DNA of 64,000 nt. Origin: Perlabentimonas gracilis. GTDB lineage: Bacteria > Bacteroidota > Bacteroidia > Bacteroidales > Tenuifilaceae. The stretch covers positions 1 to 64,000 of the forward strand of contig NZ_JAANIG010000013.1 in assembly GCF_011174675.1 (NCBI RefSeq), written 5' to 3'. Both the position numbers and the translations under genes were made by a program. The notes beneath the pieces are model-generated. The model did not search any database and was not told the DNA's origin. It saw nothing but the letters and a program-made list of their open reading frames with translations. Below are positions 17,392 through 29,700 of the stretch, in pieces; the stretch's first letter is position 1, and every line of letters starts with the position of its first letter.

Positions 17392-19845
17392 TTACTCGTA
17401 TTTCAACGATTGGGCGGGATTGCTTTCGGCTGCCTTCCAAGCTAATATTCCAACCGTTAGCATAGCAATAAACAATGCTATTAAACTTGCCAAGACTAGA
17501 GGTATAGCAGTTTCTAAACTAAAAACTGTTTGGCCAAAGTTAATTCTATACGAAAAACCTTGCAACCACTTTTGCATCGCGTAAAAAGCAATAGGCCAAG
17601 CAAAAACATTGGCCATAAGAACCAGACCCAAGAATTGACCCGAAAGTAGCTTAACAATATCAAAACTAGTGCTGCCCAAAACCTTTCTAACGCCAATCTC
17701 TTTCGTTTTCTGTTCGGTAACAAATGATGTAAGGCCAAGCAAACCTAAACATGAGATGAAAATGGTTATCAAAGAAAAGGCTCTAAAAAGCCACCCCAGT
17801 TTTTGCTCACCTCTGTAAAGCTGCTCTAAACGTTGGTCGAGGAAATAGTAGCTTATATCGCGTGTGGCCTTAAACTCATCGAACTTTTGCTTAACGTGGG
17901 TTAAGGCTTGTTCTGCTTGGCCCGGACGAATTCGGATACTAAGCACTCTAGGAGGCGCAGGGGATACATAAAACATAAAGGGCTCAATGGGATTGTGAAT
18001 TGAGGAGTAATGAAAATCCTTAACTACCCCCACTACACTGCCATCCCTACTGGCCGAACCGTCCATTCTAATACCAAACTGTATTCGCTTTCCTATGGGC
18101 TCCCCTGCCCATCCATAAGCTCGCTCTGCAGTCTCATTTATAATAAAAGCTTGCGTTGAGTCGGTTCTGAGAACTGGATCAAAAAATCTTCCCTTATCAA
18201 GTTTTACTCCTAAAAGCTCTAAGTAGTCGAAATCACAAGCAATAAGATTAATGCCCATCTCCTGCATTTCGCCATCCTGCTCAATACGACTTACAATCTT
18301 ACTATTGCCTACACCCAATGCCATTTGGGATCCTCCAACTCCAGTAATCGAAGAATTTCTTAGGAGTTCCTCTTTGAAGGGTGCTATATGGTTACTTATG
18401 GCTGTATCTAAATCGGTTATAACCAGCAGGTTGTTCTTGTCGAAACCCATATCCTTATTCCTGATATAGTTCTGCTGCTGGCTAACAACAAAAGTTGCTA
18501 CAATCATAACAATTGATATAGTAAACTGAAACAATACCAATACTTTGCGTACACCTACTTTTCCCTTTACTTTATCAGCAGTACCCTTTAAAACCTTTAC
18601 CGGAGAAAAGGAAGAAAGGAAGAAAGCTGGATAGCTTCCCGCCACAAGTCCCACGAACAGGACAATTAGTGCTGTTCCACCAATAAACGTTGGATTAAAC
18701 AGCTCAGCAAGAGAGATCTCCTTTTCGGTTAAATTATTAAACCAAGGAAGTATTGCTGCTGCAACTAAGTATGCTAGCGCTCCTGCTATGAATGAGATGA
18801 GTAACGATTCACTTATAAACTGTTGAACTAGCTTACCTTTGCCCGCGCCAACAACTTTTCGTAAGCCCACCTCCTTTGCTCTATTTACCGAGCGTGCCGT
18901 AGCCATATTCATATAGTTTATGCAGGCAACTATCAGTATGAATAGTGAAACGAACGAAAAAATGTATAGATTTGACTTATTGCCAATGGGGAAATCGTCC
19001 TGTAATCCTGATATATTGGGAAAGTGTGTCTCTTTTAAGGATTGAAAAATGGGGGTAAACTCTCCGTTAATAATATTTCCTACAGGTACTATGTACTTTT
19101 CGTTGAAATGATCATAGTTATCAATGATAGTTTGGGGGAGTGAACCGTTTCGAAGCAAAACGTAAGAGTATACGTTAACATTCCAAAACGAACCTGAGCT
19201 ATTGTCGTTAAAACGCTCCTCGCCTATCTGTTCCCTTATGGTTGCCGATGAAACCAGCGCGTTAAAACGAAAATGTGATGTTCGTGGCAGCTCCTCTATT
19301 ACCGCCGTAACTGTAAATGGCTCGTTTCTCATCCCCTGCAACACCTTACCTATTGGGTTCTCATTCCCAAAGAGTCTTTTGGCAAGAGTTTCGGTTAGAA
19401 CAATTGAATACGGCCTACTCAAAGCACTTGTAGGATCGCCCAGCAGGAAGTTATGGTCGAAAATTTTGAAAACTGTTGAATCGGCAAAGTAGAAATCCTC
19501 CTCGTTAAAATCGGCTCCATGGTAACGGAAAAAGAAATTATCAGTAGGAATGAACCTAACATATTCCTCAATTTCATCATACTCATCCTTAAGGGTTGGT
19601 GCAATGGAATGAGACGATAGGGCAAACAGATCCTGCTTGTTGTTAACGTGAAAATTGGATACTAATCGATATATTCTTTCGTGTTTTGAGTGGTGCTTAT
19701 CGAAAGCGCTTTCCTCGGCTACATAAACAAGTACCAGTATAGCTGAAACAACACCTATGGTTAAACCTAAGATATTGATGATTGAGAAGAATCGGTTACG
19801 TATAAGGTTACGATAAGCGCTTACTAAATAATTTTTTATAAGCAT
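17392..19845 (-). CDS. MacB/FtsX-type ABC transporter permease
   Basis: This 817-residue permease starts with NYLVSAYRNLIRNRFFSIINILGLTIGV, the usual opening of the Bacteroidota double-FtsX permeases. One helix, a periplasmic MacB-PCD domain, three helices (first FtsX domain, with the motif ARSVNRAKEVGLRKVVGA), a second helix-periplasm unit, and a final three-helix FtsX domain (EQKTKEIGVRKVLGS) follow, ending LAWKAAESNPAQSLKYE. Such proteins are mechanotransmitters driven by a separate cytoplasmic ATPase and act on periplasmic substrates; they do not carry cargo through the inner membrane. The ATPase gene lies 14 bases upstream. No adaptor gene is next to it. Confidence 0.9.
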   Translation of the reverse strand: MLIKNYLVSAYRNLIRNRFFSIINILGLTIGVVSAILVLVYVAEESAFDKHHSKHERIYRLVSNFHVNNKQDLFALSSHSIAPTLKDEYDEIEEYVRFIPTDNFFFRYHGADFNEEDFYFADSTVFKIFDHNFLLGDPTSALSRPYSIVLTETLAKRLFGNENPIGKVLQGMRNEPFTVTAVIEELPRTSHFRFNALVSSATIREQIGEERFNDNSSGSFWNVNVYSYVLLRNGSLPQTIIDNYDHFNEKYIVPVGNIINGEFTPIFQSLKETHFPNISGLQDDFPIGNKSNLYIFSFVSLFILIVACINYMNMATARSVNRAKEVGLRKVVGAGKGKLVQQFISESLLISFIAGALAYLVAAAILPWFNNLTEKEISLAELFNPTFIGGTALIVLFVGLVAGSYPAFFLSSFSPVKVLKGTADKVKGKVGVRKVLVLFQFTISIVMIVATFVVSQQQNYIRNKDMGFDKNNLLVITDLDTAISNHIAPFKEELLRNSSITGVGGSQMALGVGNSKIVSRIEQDGEMQEMGINLIACDFDYLELLGVKLDKGRFFDPVLRTDSTQAFIINETAERAYGWAGEPIGKRIQFGIRMDGSASRDGSVVGVVKDFHYSSIHNPIEPFMFYVSPAPPRVLSIRIRPGQAEQALTHVKQKFDEFKATRDISYYFLDQRLEQLYRGEQKLGWLFRAFSLITIFISCLGLLGLTSFVTEQKTKEIGVRKVLGSTSFDIVKLLSGQFLGLVLMANVFAWPIAFYAMQKWLQGFSYRINFGQTVFSLETAIPLVLASLIALFIAMLTVGILAWKAAESNPAQSLKYE

Positions 19846-19859
19846 AGTTTTTATCTCTT

Positions 19860-20543
19860 TTATAGAATTTTTTTAATATTTTCGGTAACTATATGTCCGT
19901 CGAAAAGTTGGATAATGCGATGGGCTTTCTCGGCATCGCTTGGGGAGTGCGTAACCATAACGATGGTAGTTCCCTCATTATTTAGCTCTGATAAAAGACT
20001 CATAACCTCTTCGCCATTGGCCGAATCGAGGTTACCGGTAGGCTCATCGGCAAGGATTAACTTTGGGTTAGCCACAACGGCTCGGGCAATGGCTACTCTC
20101 TGCTGCTGTCCGCCCGATAGCTGCTGTGGAAAATGCTTTTTTCTGTGAGAAATTTTCATCCTTTCAAGAACCATCTCTACCTTTTTCTTCCTTTCCGATG
20201 AGGAAACATTCATATAGAGAAGTGGCAACTCAACATTTTCGAATACGGTTAGCTCATCTATCAAGTTAAAACTCTGGAAAACGAACCCAATATTTGCCTT
20301 GCGCATATTTGTCCGTTGTTTCTCCTTGAACTTAGACACCTCTATACCATCAAAATAGAATTCACCACCAGATGGGTTATCAAGCAAACCGAGGATATTA
20401 AGTAGTGTTGATTTACCACAACCCGAAGGGCCCATTATAGCAACAAATTCTCCTTTTTTAATTTCTAAAGAAACTTTATTCAAGGCGGTTGTTTCAACCT
20501 CATCGGTTCGAAAAACCTTGGACAATTCATTTGTTTTAATCAT
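19860..20543 (-). CDS. MacB/LolD-type ABC transporter ATP-binding protein
   Basis: This 227-residue ATPase of the MacB/LolD/FtsE group has Walker A GPSGCGKST at residues 38-46, signature LSGGQQQRVAIARA, Walker B LILADEP, D-loop TGNLDS and switch His in VTHS. The length is normal and there is no fused domain. It is the first gene of a two-gene transcript with the permease at 17392-19845 and supplies its ATP hydrolysis. The pair is unrelated in sequence class to the ABC-2 ATPases of the neighbouring operon. Confidence 0.93.
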   Translation of the reverse strand: MIKTNELSKVFRTDEVETTALNKVSLEIKKGEFVAIMGPSGCGKSTLLNILGLLDNPSGGEFYFDGIEVSKFKEKQRTNMRKANIGFVFQSFNLIDELTVFENVELPLLYMNVSSSERKKKVEMVLERMKISHRKKHFPQQLSGGQQQRVAIARAVVANPKLILADEPTGNLDSANGEEVMSLLSELNNEGTTIVMVTHSPSDAEKAHRIIQLFDGHIVTENIKKIL

Positions 20544-20791
20544 AGTTTAAATTTTTAAGCTTAAATAATTAAAGAAAAGACGATTTGGCGGAGGCTTTTG
20601 TTACAAGTGCTGAATAAATTTGGGGAATAAAGCTAAAACCAAATGCTTTGTTGATGAATAATAATGTGTTTAAAAAACTATTCGAACAGTTAAAATACAG
20701 CAAAACAAATATGAATAGCCTAAAAAAAACTATTTTAGCTTCGCTTAAATTTACGATTTATTTTAAAACATAATAAAACATACAATCTATA

Positions 20792-23700
20792 ATGAAAAGC
20801 TATAAGCAACTAAATGTAGTAATCGGGTGGATCGTGTTTCTAATTGCAGCCACTGTTTACTTAATGACAATGGAGTCGTCGGCCAGTTTTTGGGATTGCA
20901 GCGAACGTATTACAGCTGCTTATAAGCTGGAGGTTCCTCATCCTCCTGGAGCTCCATTCTTTATGCTTCTGGGGAATTTTTTCACAACTTTTGCTGCTAG
21001 TCCCAGCCAGGTGGCCATAATGGTAAACTCCATGTCGGCATTAGCCGCAGCGTTTACCATTCTATTCCTGTTCTGGTCAATTACACATCTTTCACGGAAG
21101 TTACTTGTTACCAATGGTAACGAACCCACAATGGCTCAAACCATTGCAATTATTGGGAGTGGAGCCGTTGGTGCTTTAGCTTACACGTTTACCGACAGCT
21201 TTTGGTTTATTGCTGTAGAGGCTGAGGCGTATGCCACATCATCGCTGTTCACAGCCTTGGTGTTCTGGGCTATATTAAAATGGGAAAATGTTGCTGACAA
21301 ACCACACGCAAATAGATGGTTAGTGCTTATTGCTTATATAATGGGTTTATCAATAGGTGTTCACCTATTGAACCTCCTTACCATCCCTGCAATTGTTTTT
21401 GTATATTACTTTAAAAAACATAAGGCAACTAAATGGGGAATTGTTGGTGCCTTGGCCACATCGGTTGCAATACTTGGAGGTATAATGTATGTAATAATAC
21501 CCGGAGTGGTTACACTAGCGTCGAAGTTTGAGTTGCTTTTTGTCAACGCCTTTAAGTTCCCATACAATAGCGGGGTTCTAATCTTTATTATAACCCTAGC
21601 ATCATTGCTTGCTTACGGTTTGTGGTATACGGTTCAACACAAAAGGGTGATGCTTCACACGCTTATTTTGGGTACCGCAGTAATTACCATTGGTTACTCG
21701 TCATACGCCCTTCTTGTTATTAGGGCCAATGCAAATCCACCGATGAACCAAAACAACCCATCATCGGTTTTCTCACTACTTCACTACCTAAATCGCGAGC
21801 AGTATGGTACTCGTCCTCTTGTAACTGGCCAGTACTACAATGCACCCGTGGTTGATAGTAACGACAAACACACCTACATCAGAAAGAATGGTCGGTATGA
21901 GAAAACCTACCTACGGACTGAGTATAAATTCGACGATAGGTTTAAAACCATTTTCCCTCGAATGTGGAGCTGGCAAAGTGATCATACTAACGAATACAAA
22001 AAATGGGGCGATATAAAAGGCAAACCTATCCGAATTAACACCCCAGCAGGAGAACAAGAGGTGCGAAGAGTGCCAACATTTGGCGAAAACCTAAATTTTT
22101 TCTTTAGCTACCAAATTGGGCATATGTACTGGCGATACTTTATGTGGAACTTTGTGGGTAGGCAGAATGATATTCAGGGACATGGTGACATAATGAACGG
22201 CAATTGGTTAACGGGCATTAAAGGATTAGATGCCATTAGGCTGGGGAACCAAGATGAGCTTACATCGGAAATGAAAAATCATCCAGCACGCAATACCTAC
22301 TATATGCTCCCGCTTATACTTGGCCTGTTGGGCTTGGTTTATCAGCTTCTGCGAGATCAGAAAAATTTCTGGGTGGTTACGCTCCTGTTCGTTTTAACGG
22401 GCATGGCCATAGTGGTTTACTTGAACCAAACGCCACTGCAACCTCGCGAAAGGGACTACTCCTACGTTGGTTCGTTCTACGCATTCTCTATTTGGCTTGG
22501 AATTGGAGTTCTTGCTATTTACGAATTTCTCAAAAAATACTCAAAGGGTGTGGTTGCCGCTGTTGCTGCTATTGTTATTGCACTGCCCGTACCAACTCTT
22601 TTGGCCTCACAAAACTGGGACGATCACGATAGGTCGGGAAGATATATTGCTAGGGACTTTGCTTATAACTACCTGAATACTTGCGATGAAAATGCTATTA
22701 TCTTCACTAATGGTGATAATGATACATTCCCATTGTGGTATGCCCAAGAGGTTGAAGGTATCAGAACCGATGTTCGAATTGTAAACCTGAGCCTATTAGG
22801 AACAGATTGGTACAGCGAGCAGATGAAGTGGAAGGCTAACGACTCCGACCCACTACCCATAACCATGGATTTTGATAAGTTTGTTCAAGGAACAAGGGAT
22901 GTTGTATATGTTCTCGATAGAATACAGCGTCCGGTTGAGCTGAAACAGCTAATGGATTTTGTTGGTAGCGATAACCCGGACACGCGCCATCGTGGGCAAG
23001 GGGGCGAAATGATTGATTACCTGCCATCGAAACACATTAAAATTACTGTTGATAAAGATAAAGTAATTGCAAACGGTATCGTTAAACCCGAGGATGCACA
23101 CCTTATTGTTGATGAAATAACCTGGACCATCGAAAAGGATTACATTCAGAAGAACGAGATGATGATCCTAGAAATACTGGCAAACAATAACTGGGAACGC
23201 CCCATATATTTTGTTTCAACAGGTGGCGATTCCGATATTGGCTTGTCGAACTATCTACAGCTCGAGGGGTTTGCCTATAAGCTCGTTCCTATTCTTACAG
23301 AACCAACCGATTATCTTTCGGTGGGCAGAGTAAATGTTGATAAGCTTTACGAAAACTACTTAGACAAATTTAAGTGGGGCGGAATTGATCAGCCAAATGT
23401 AATGGTTGATCACAACGTACAAAGAACAACCCTTGTTCTCAGACTTAGAAACAATTTCAACAGGTTAGCTGAAAATTTGCTTGAAATGAATAGGGTTGAT
23501 TCTGCAGTAAAAGTACTCGACAGGGTTGTAGAGCTTTTGCCGCAGGAAAAATTTCCGTACGACTTTTTTGTAATTGGCTTAATTGAGAGCTACTACAACG
23601 CTAACGAAACCGAAAAGGCTAACGCACTTTTAAACGATTATGCCAACTCATCGCTCGAAAATCTTAGGTATTACTTTAGCCTAAGCCCTCAGTTCTTCAG

Positions 23701-23845
23701 GTTGGTGGGGTACGACACAGAGCTTAACCTACAGATAATGCAGGAGCTTTTGGCTGTTGCGGAACGTTTTGGACAGCAAGATTTAAGGGAATCTCTAGAA
23801 CCACAATTCAACAGCTACATCTCTAGATATTACCAAACTCGATAG
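20792..23845 (+). CDS. DUF2723 (TMEM260-like) polytopic membrane protein, probable GT-C type glycosyltransferase
   Basis: This 1017-residue protein has about 12 hydrophobic segments in the first 600 residues and a soluble C-terminal part with helical (TPR-like) repeats near the end. The first extracytoplasmic loop carries SASFWDCSERITAAYKLEV (Asp35, Glu38) followed by HPPGAPFFMLLG, which defines DUF2723 (PF11028). The human relative TMEM260 is a protein O-mannosyltransferase; by family, this protein may glycosylate exported proteins with a lipid-linked donor, but the bacterial members are largely untested. It is transcribed alone, divergently from the MacB-like pair, and ends at a clear terminator. 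Confidence 0.85.
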   Translation: MKSYKQLNVVIGWIVFLIAATVYLMTMESSASFWDCSERITAAYKLEVPHPPGAPFFMLLGNFFTTFAASPSQVAIMVNSMSALAAAFTILFLFWSITHLSRKLLVTNGNEPTMAQTIAIIGSGAVGALAYTFTDSFWFIAVEAEAYATSSLFTALVFWAILKWENVADKPHANRWLVLIAYIMGLSIGVHLLNLLTIPAIVFVYYFKKHKATKWGIVGALATSVAILGGIMYVIIPGVVTLASKFELLFVNAFKFPYNSGVLIFIITLASLLAYGLWYTVQHKRVMLHTLILGTAVITIGYSSYALLVIRANANPPMNQNNPSSVFSLLHYLNREQYGTRPLVTGQYYNAPVVDSNDKHTYIRKNGRYEKTYLRTEYKFDDRFKTIFPRMWSWQSDHTNEYKKWGDIKGKPIRINTPAGEQEVRRVPTFGENLNFFFSYQIGHMYWRYFMWNFVGRQNDIQGHGDIMNGNWLTGIKGLDAIRLGNQDELTSEMKNHPARNTYYMLPLILGLLGLVYQLLRDQKNFWVVTLLFVLTGMAIVVYLNQTPLQPRERDYSYVGSFYAFSIWLGIGVLAIYEFLKKYSKGVVAAVAAIVIALPVPTLLASQNWDDHDRSGRYIARDFAYNYLNTCDENAIIFTNGDNDTFPLWYAQEVEGIRTDVRIVNLSLLGTDWYSEQMKWKANDSDPLPITMDFDKFVQGTRDVVYVLDRIQRPVELKQLMDFVGSDNPDTRHRGQGGEMIDYLPSKHIKITVDKDKVIANGIVKPEDAHLIVDEITWTIEKDYIQKNEMMILEILANNNWERPIYFVSTGGDSDIGLSNYLQLEGFAYKLVPILTEPTDYLSVGRVNVDKLYENYLDKFKWGGIDQPNVMVDHNVQRTTLVLRLRNNFNRLAENLLEMNRVDSAVKVLDRVVELLPQEKFPYDFFVIGLIESYYNANETEKANALLNDYANSSLENLRYYFSLSPQFFRLVGYDTELNLQIMQELLAVAERFGQQDLRESLEPQFNSYISRYYQTR

Positions 23846-23865
23846 CATTTTAATTGAAACTTTTG

Positions 23866-23895
23866 AGAGAGCCGCTAAGTAAGCGGCTTTTCTCA
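23866..23895 (+). terminator. Intrinsic terminator after the DUF2723 gene
   Basis: AGCCGCT (23870-23876) pairs with AGCGGCT (23882-23888) around a 5-base loop, extended by flanking GAGA/TCTC, and is followed by TTTTCTC. It starts about 20 bases past the stop codon. Confidence 0.8.
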
Positions 23896-24028
23896 TTTAA
23901 CCCCGATTAGTCATTAGGAGTTCTGCGAACTAATGGCTTAGCTGGGTTTAAAAGCGCGTCTGCCCGTTGAGGGTAATTTATATCATCAACAAAAATTTGT
24001 AGGTTTAGGCGGATATTACTCCAATTAA

Positions 24029-25585
<1,557 letters not shown>

Positions 25586-25587
25586 CC

Positions 25588-25857
25588 ATGCTGCTCGAAA
25601 TTATTACACCGCAAAAAGTATTCTTTAAAGAGGAAGTTGATCTGGTAAGGGTTCCGGGCGAAAATGGCTCCTTTGCCATGATGCATAATCATGCCCCAAT
25701 CATTTCATCACTTGAACCAGGCATTATTAAGATTACGCAGCTTACCACCGATAGGTATTTTGAGCTACTTGAGCAGGCAATAGTAGAGCAGCATTCCGAC
25801 AGGGTAACCATACTTGCAACACGCATTGAAGAAACATACCCAATTCTTGTTAGGTAA
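25588..25857 (+). CDS. atpC: F-type ATP synthase epsilon subunit (short form)
   Basis: An 89-residue protein made only of the N-terminal beta-sandwich of the epsilon subunit (LLEIITPQKVFFKEEVDLVRVPGENGSFAMMHNHAPIISSLEPG). The C-terminal helical hairpin that in most bacteria folds up to inhibit ATP hydrolysis is missing; the usual length is 130-140 residues. Short forms are common in Bacteroidota. The start codon is two bases after the atpD stop. Confidence 0.93.
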   Translation: MLLEIITPQKVFFKEEVDLVRVPGENGSFAMMHNHAPIISSLEPGIIKITQLTTDRYFELLEQAIVEQHSDRVTILATRIEETYPILVR

Positions 25858-25912
25858 GCTACGTCCACTCCTGACCTGCCAGTTAGACCCTAAACTATTT
25901 GACACTTAGCAT

Positions 25913-26641
25913 ATGCTTAGATATACGTTACTCCTGGCAATAATATTTCCAACAATTCTTTGGGGTCAGCAAACCATTACCTTTTCAGCAAACGATGAGG
26001 TAACGGTTACAGCCGATCATTACGTTGTTTCAACCCAAAAACCCTACCTACTACTATTACATCAGGCGGGTTATAGCCGTGGGGAGTATAGAGAAACGGC
26101 ACCCAAACTAGCCAATTTGGGATTTAACTGTTTGGCAGTTGATTTGCGCTCTGGCAATGAGGTGAATTTCATAAAGAACCAAACCACAATCTCGGCCAAC
26201 CAGAAAGGTTTTCCCACCGATTACCTTGATGCTAAAGCCGACATTGAGGCTGCAATTAACTTTATAGCAGCGCGATCAAATAAGCCTATCATTGTTATGG
26301 GGAGTTCATACTCTGCATCGCTGGCACTTGTAGAGGCAACCGAAAACTTTAAGATTAAAGCGGTGGTAGCTTTCTCGCCCGGTGAGTATTTTGGCGATAT
26401 GCTTAATGTGAAGGATGCTACTCAAGGTTTATATGTTCCCGTATTGGCGCTAAGCTCTGCCTTGGAGTACGATGAGATGTCGAAAATGTTAGATCATCTG
26501 AATAAAAAACACCTAAACCTATTTAAACCAAGCAATGGAGAGGGTGTTCATGGATCGAGAGCACTATGGGAGCGTAACCAAACAAGCGAACAGTACTGGA
26601 TGGCCTTAACGCAGTTTTTTAGCCAATTAAACTTTAAATAG
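25913..26641 (+). CDS. Secreted alpha/beta hydrolase (dienelactone-hydrolase-like)
   Basis: This 242-residue protein has a signal peptide (cut near LWGQQ). The fold signature is clear: strand-turn LLLLHQAGYSRGEYRE (oxyanion region), the nucleophile elbow GSSYS (Ser132) after strand PIIVMG, and a late catalytic His213 in GEGVHGSRAL. The acidic member of the triad is probably in the ALEYDEM strand. Likely a periplasmic esterase or peptidase-like hydrolase; the substrate is unknown. It lies 55 bases after atpC on the same strand but has no obvious link to ATP synthesis. It converges on the histidine kinase gene. Confidence 0.8.
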   Translation: MLRYTLLLAIIFPTILWGQQTITFSANDEVTVTADHYVVSTQKPYLLLLHQAGYSRGEYRETAPKLANLGFNCLAVDLRSGNEVNFIKNQTTISANQKGFPTDYLDAKADIEAAINFIAARSNKPIIVMGSSYSASLALVEATENFKIKAVVAFSPGEYFGDMLNVKDATQGLYVPVLALSSALEYDEMSKMLDHLNKKHLNLFKPSNGEGVHGSRALWERNQTSEQYWMALTQFFSQLNFK

Positions 26642-26701
26642 CCTCTTGCCCGCCTCGCACTTCAAAAGCAACCAGATTGGCTCCTAAACAGCATCTTTTT
26701 G

Positions 26702-29700
26702 CTAGTTACGGGAAATGAATTCGTCGATGGTTTTTAGCATTACAATGGGAGGAATAGGTTTAGCCAGGTAGCTATCCATTCCGCTTTCGCGACATGCAAC
26801 CTGATGATCGTTGGCTGGGTAAGCTGTTTGACAAATTACCTTTACGTTGCTGTTAATCTTTTTAATCTCCTTTGTTGCCTCAAATCCGTCGAGCTCGGGC
26901 ATAACAATATCCATTAGTATCAAATCAATCTTATTCTCCTTCACCATATCGATGGCCTGGCGGCCATTTTTGGCCCAAAGTAGGTTAGCGCCCGTTGGCC
27001 TAAGAAGCGTTTGAATAAACCGATAATTTGAATCAATATCGTCGGCAACAAGAATAGTTTTGCTTTGCCAATTGAAAACATCCTTATGTTTGGGAGTCAA
27101 AACTACCGTGTCGAATTTATTTTTCACCGGAATGTAGGGTAAGGTAAAATAGAAGGTAGATCCTTGCCCCTTGGTGCTATCTACCCAAATTTTTCCTCCC
27201 AGCCTTTCGATTATGTGTTTTGATATGGCCAACCCAAGGCCCATACCGTTGAATGTTCTTGTTCTGCTATCGTCGGCCTGTCGAAATGGGTTAAAGACAA
27301 TGCTTTTTTCCTGTTCGCTAAGGCCAACACCAGTATCGATAATGTAAAATAGAAGGTTATTAGCATCCTTAAATGTATAGCCAAACTCAACAAAGCCAGA
27401 ATTGGTAAACTTAATGGCATTTGAAAGGAGGTGCTTTACTGCCTGTGAGAGTCGTTTTGAGTCGGAAAGTATGCTAAAAGACTCCTCAAGAACGCCAAGC
27501 TTAACAATTGTTTTTATGGACTTGGTTTCCATAAATTTTTTATTGCTAATAACCTCGTTAAACGAATCGGTTATGACCTGATTAAGCTTGCACTCTGCTT
27601 TATTGATGCTAAACTGATTGGTTTCGATGGCTGAAATGTCGATTAAATCGTTAATAAGGTCAAGCAAATCGTTTGAATGGCTAACTAGTAGGGCGGGAAT
27701 TTCCTCTTTCTCGTTTAGAGAAACAGCATCGCTGTTAAGCAATGAGGAAAAGCCGAGTATAGCATTAAGAGGAGTTCTAATCTCGTGGGAAAGGTTCGAT
27801 AAAAAGGAGGTTTTTAAACGTTCCGACTCCTCAGCTTTAGCCTTGGAAAATACAATTTGTTTCTCATACTCTTTTCGCTCTGTAATATTATCAAACACAA
27901 ATATAAGGTGCGAAATTTCTCCCTCACGATTGAAAACAGGTGCAATAGAAATGGCGTACCATTGTGGTAGGTTATCGTAGAGGGCAATCTGCTGCTCTCC
28001 CTGATAAACACCTCCTTTTAGTGCTAGTCCTATAGGGTCTTGCAGCTTATTATCCTTTGATGGTAAAAGGTAGGGAAACTGCTTACCAAGAATATCCTCA
28101 CTTGTAACACCTGCGTACTTTTCGAACTCGGGATTGCAGAACTCAACATCTCCTTTTGGTGAAGTAATTAAAACGCCTATGGGCGAGTTTACTATGGCTT
28201 TTGTTAAAACGTAGGAGTTTTGCTCGGCTTTTTTTCGCTTGGTTATATCAATGGAAACACCGCCAATTAAAGCAATATTATTTGCCCCAGCAAATTTAAA
28301 CTTGTGAGTTACATAGGTTCGTTCAAATCCATTGTTATCAACTAGTTTTTCTTCTGTAACAAATAAACCATACTTATCAACCAGTTTATCCTCCTCGAAA
28401 AATTTATTAATTAAGGTAGGATATATTTGTTTAAGGTTTTTGCGCCCCTCAACAACGGGCCCAAAAACCTTATCCATATACTTGTTCTGATAGAACATAT
28501 TACCCTGGAAGTCGCGAATGAAAACTCCCACAGGCATCGAATCGAGTAAGGTCTCGTACTGCCTTTGGGTTTGATCAACTGCTTCCTGAGCATTATGCAA
28601 ATCGGTTACATCTTTAAAATCCTCGATAATTCCAATTAAATCGCCTTGCTTGGTAACAAAGGGGCGTGCCTTGTACTGGTATACCAACTTTCTACCCACA
28701 TTGGTATACCTAATTTCCTTTGCTTTTACAACGCTAAGTCCTTGCTTTATCTGCTCAAGCGGGCAATTGGTTGTGTGACAACTATTGCTTGGGAAAACTT
28801 CGTAGCATTTATTTCCAACTATTGTATCCTCAGCAATTCCTGTAAGTAAACTAAACGAGGAATTGACGTTTATAACGTTGTAGTTCTTATCAATTATCCG
28901 AATACCATTTGCTGTGGCGTTAAATATTTGGTTTAGCTGATCGTTATGACTAATAAGCTCATTGGTACGATACTGAAGTTTTATCTCCAACTTTTTTTCG
29001 ATGCTTAAAAGAAGATTTAGGATTTTGTTGTGGAAAAGCCTAACAATTAGAACAACAACTACCAAGAAAAAAAGGATTGAACCTATAACCCGTAAAAGAT
29101 GATTGGTATAGGTTGAATAATATTCGGAAATATCAATTGCATAAATAGTTTTAAAAAAGCCTGAAGTGTCAGATATAATGTTAGGTGCAACATCGGTTAG
29201 CACGTAGAAAGCATTGTCTGTTTTAACCACTCTTGAAGTGGACATGCTATGTGGATCGAAGCTGCTTAAAATTTGGTTAATGTCGTCTGAGCCATCATCG
29301 AACAGAATCTCCGGAGCTAATAATGGATTGCTGGCACTACTGTCGTATCGGAAAATGAAAGGTATTATGCGTGTTGAGGTAATCAAATTTTTAATTCCCT
29401 CCTCCTCGCGGAGTCCAAGGACAAGAGTAAAGTTTTGATCCCCGATTTGGACATTCTTCGACAAGTAATAATAGACTCCTCTATCGGTGAAAGCAATTTG
29501 ATGGCCTGAAGCAACATTTGATGTGGATAAGCTAACTTGCCGTAACATCTGTACACTATCGGAACATGTTGAATAAACCTTACTGCCATTAGAAGTGTAG
29601 ATGGAGAAGAACGCATTCTTTGGCTCAATAAAATTTTCAACTACAGGTTGAATTTCCTTTGCTATTAAGGTAGGTTGCTGCGACTGAATTGCTGACTTTA

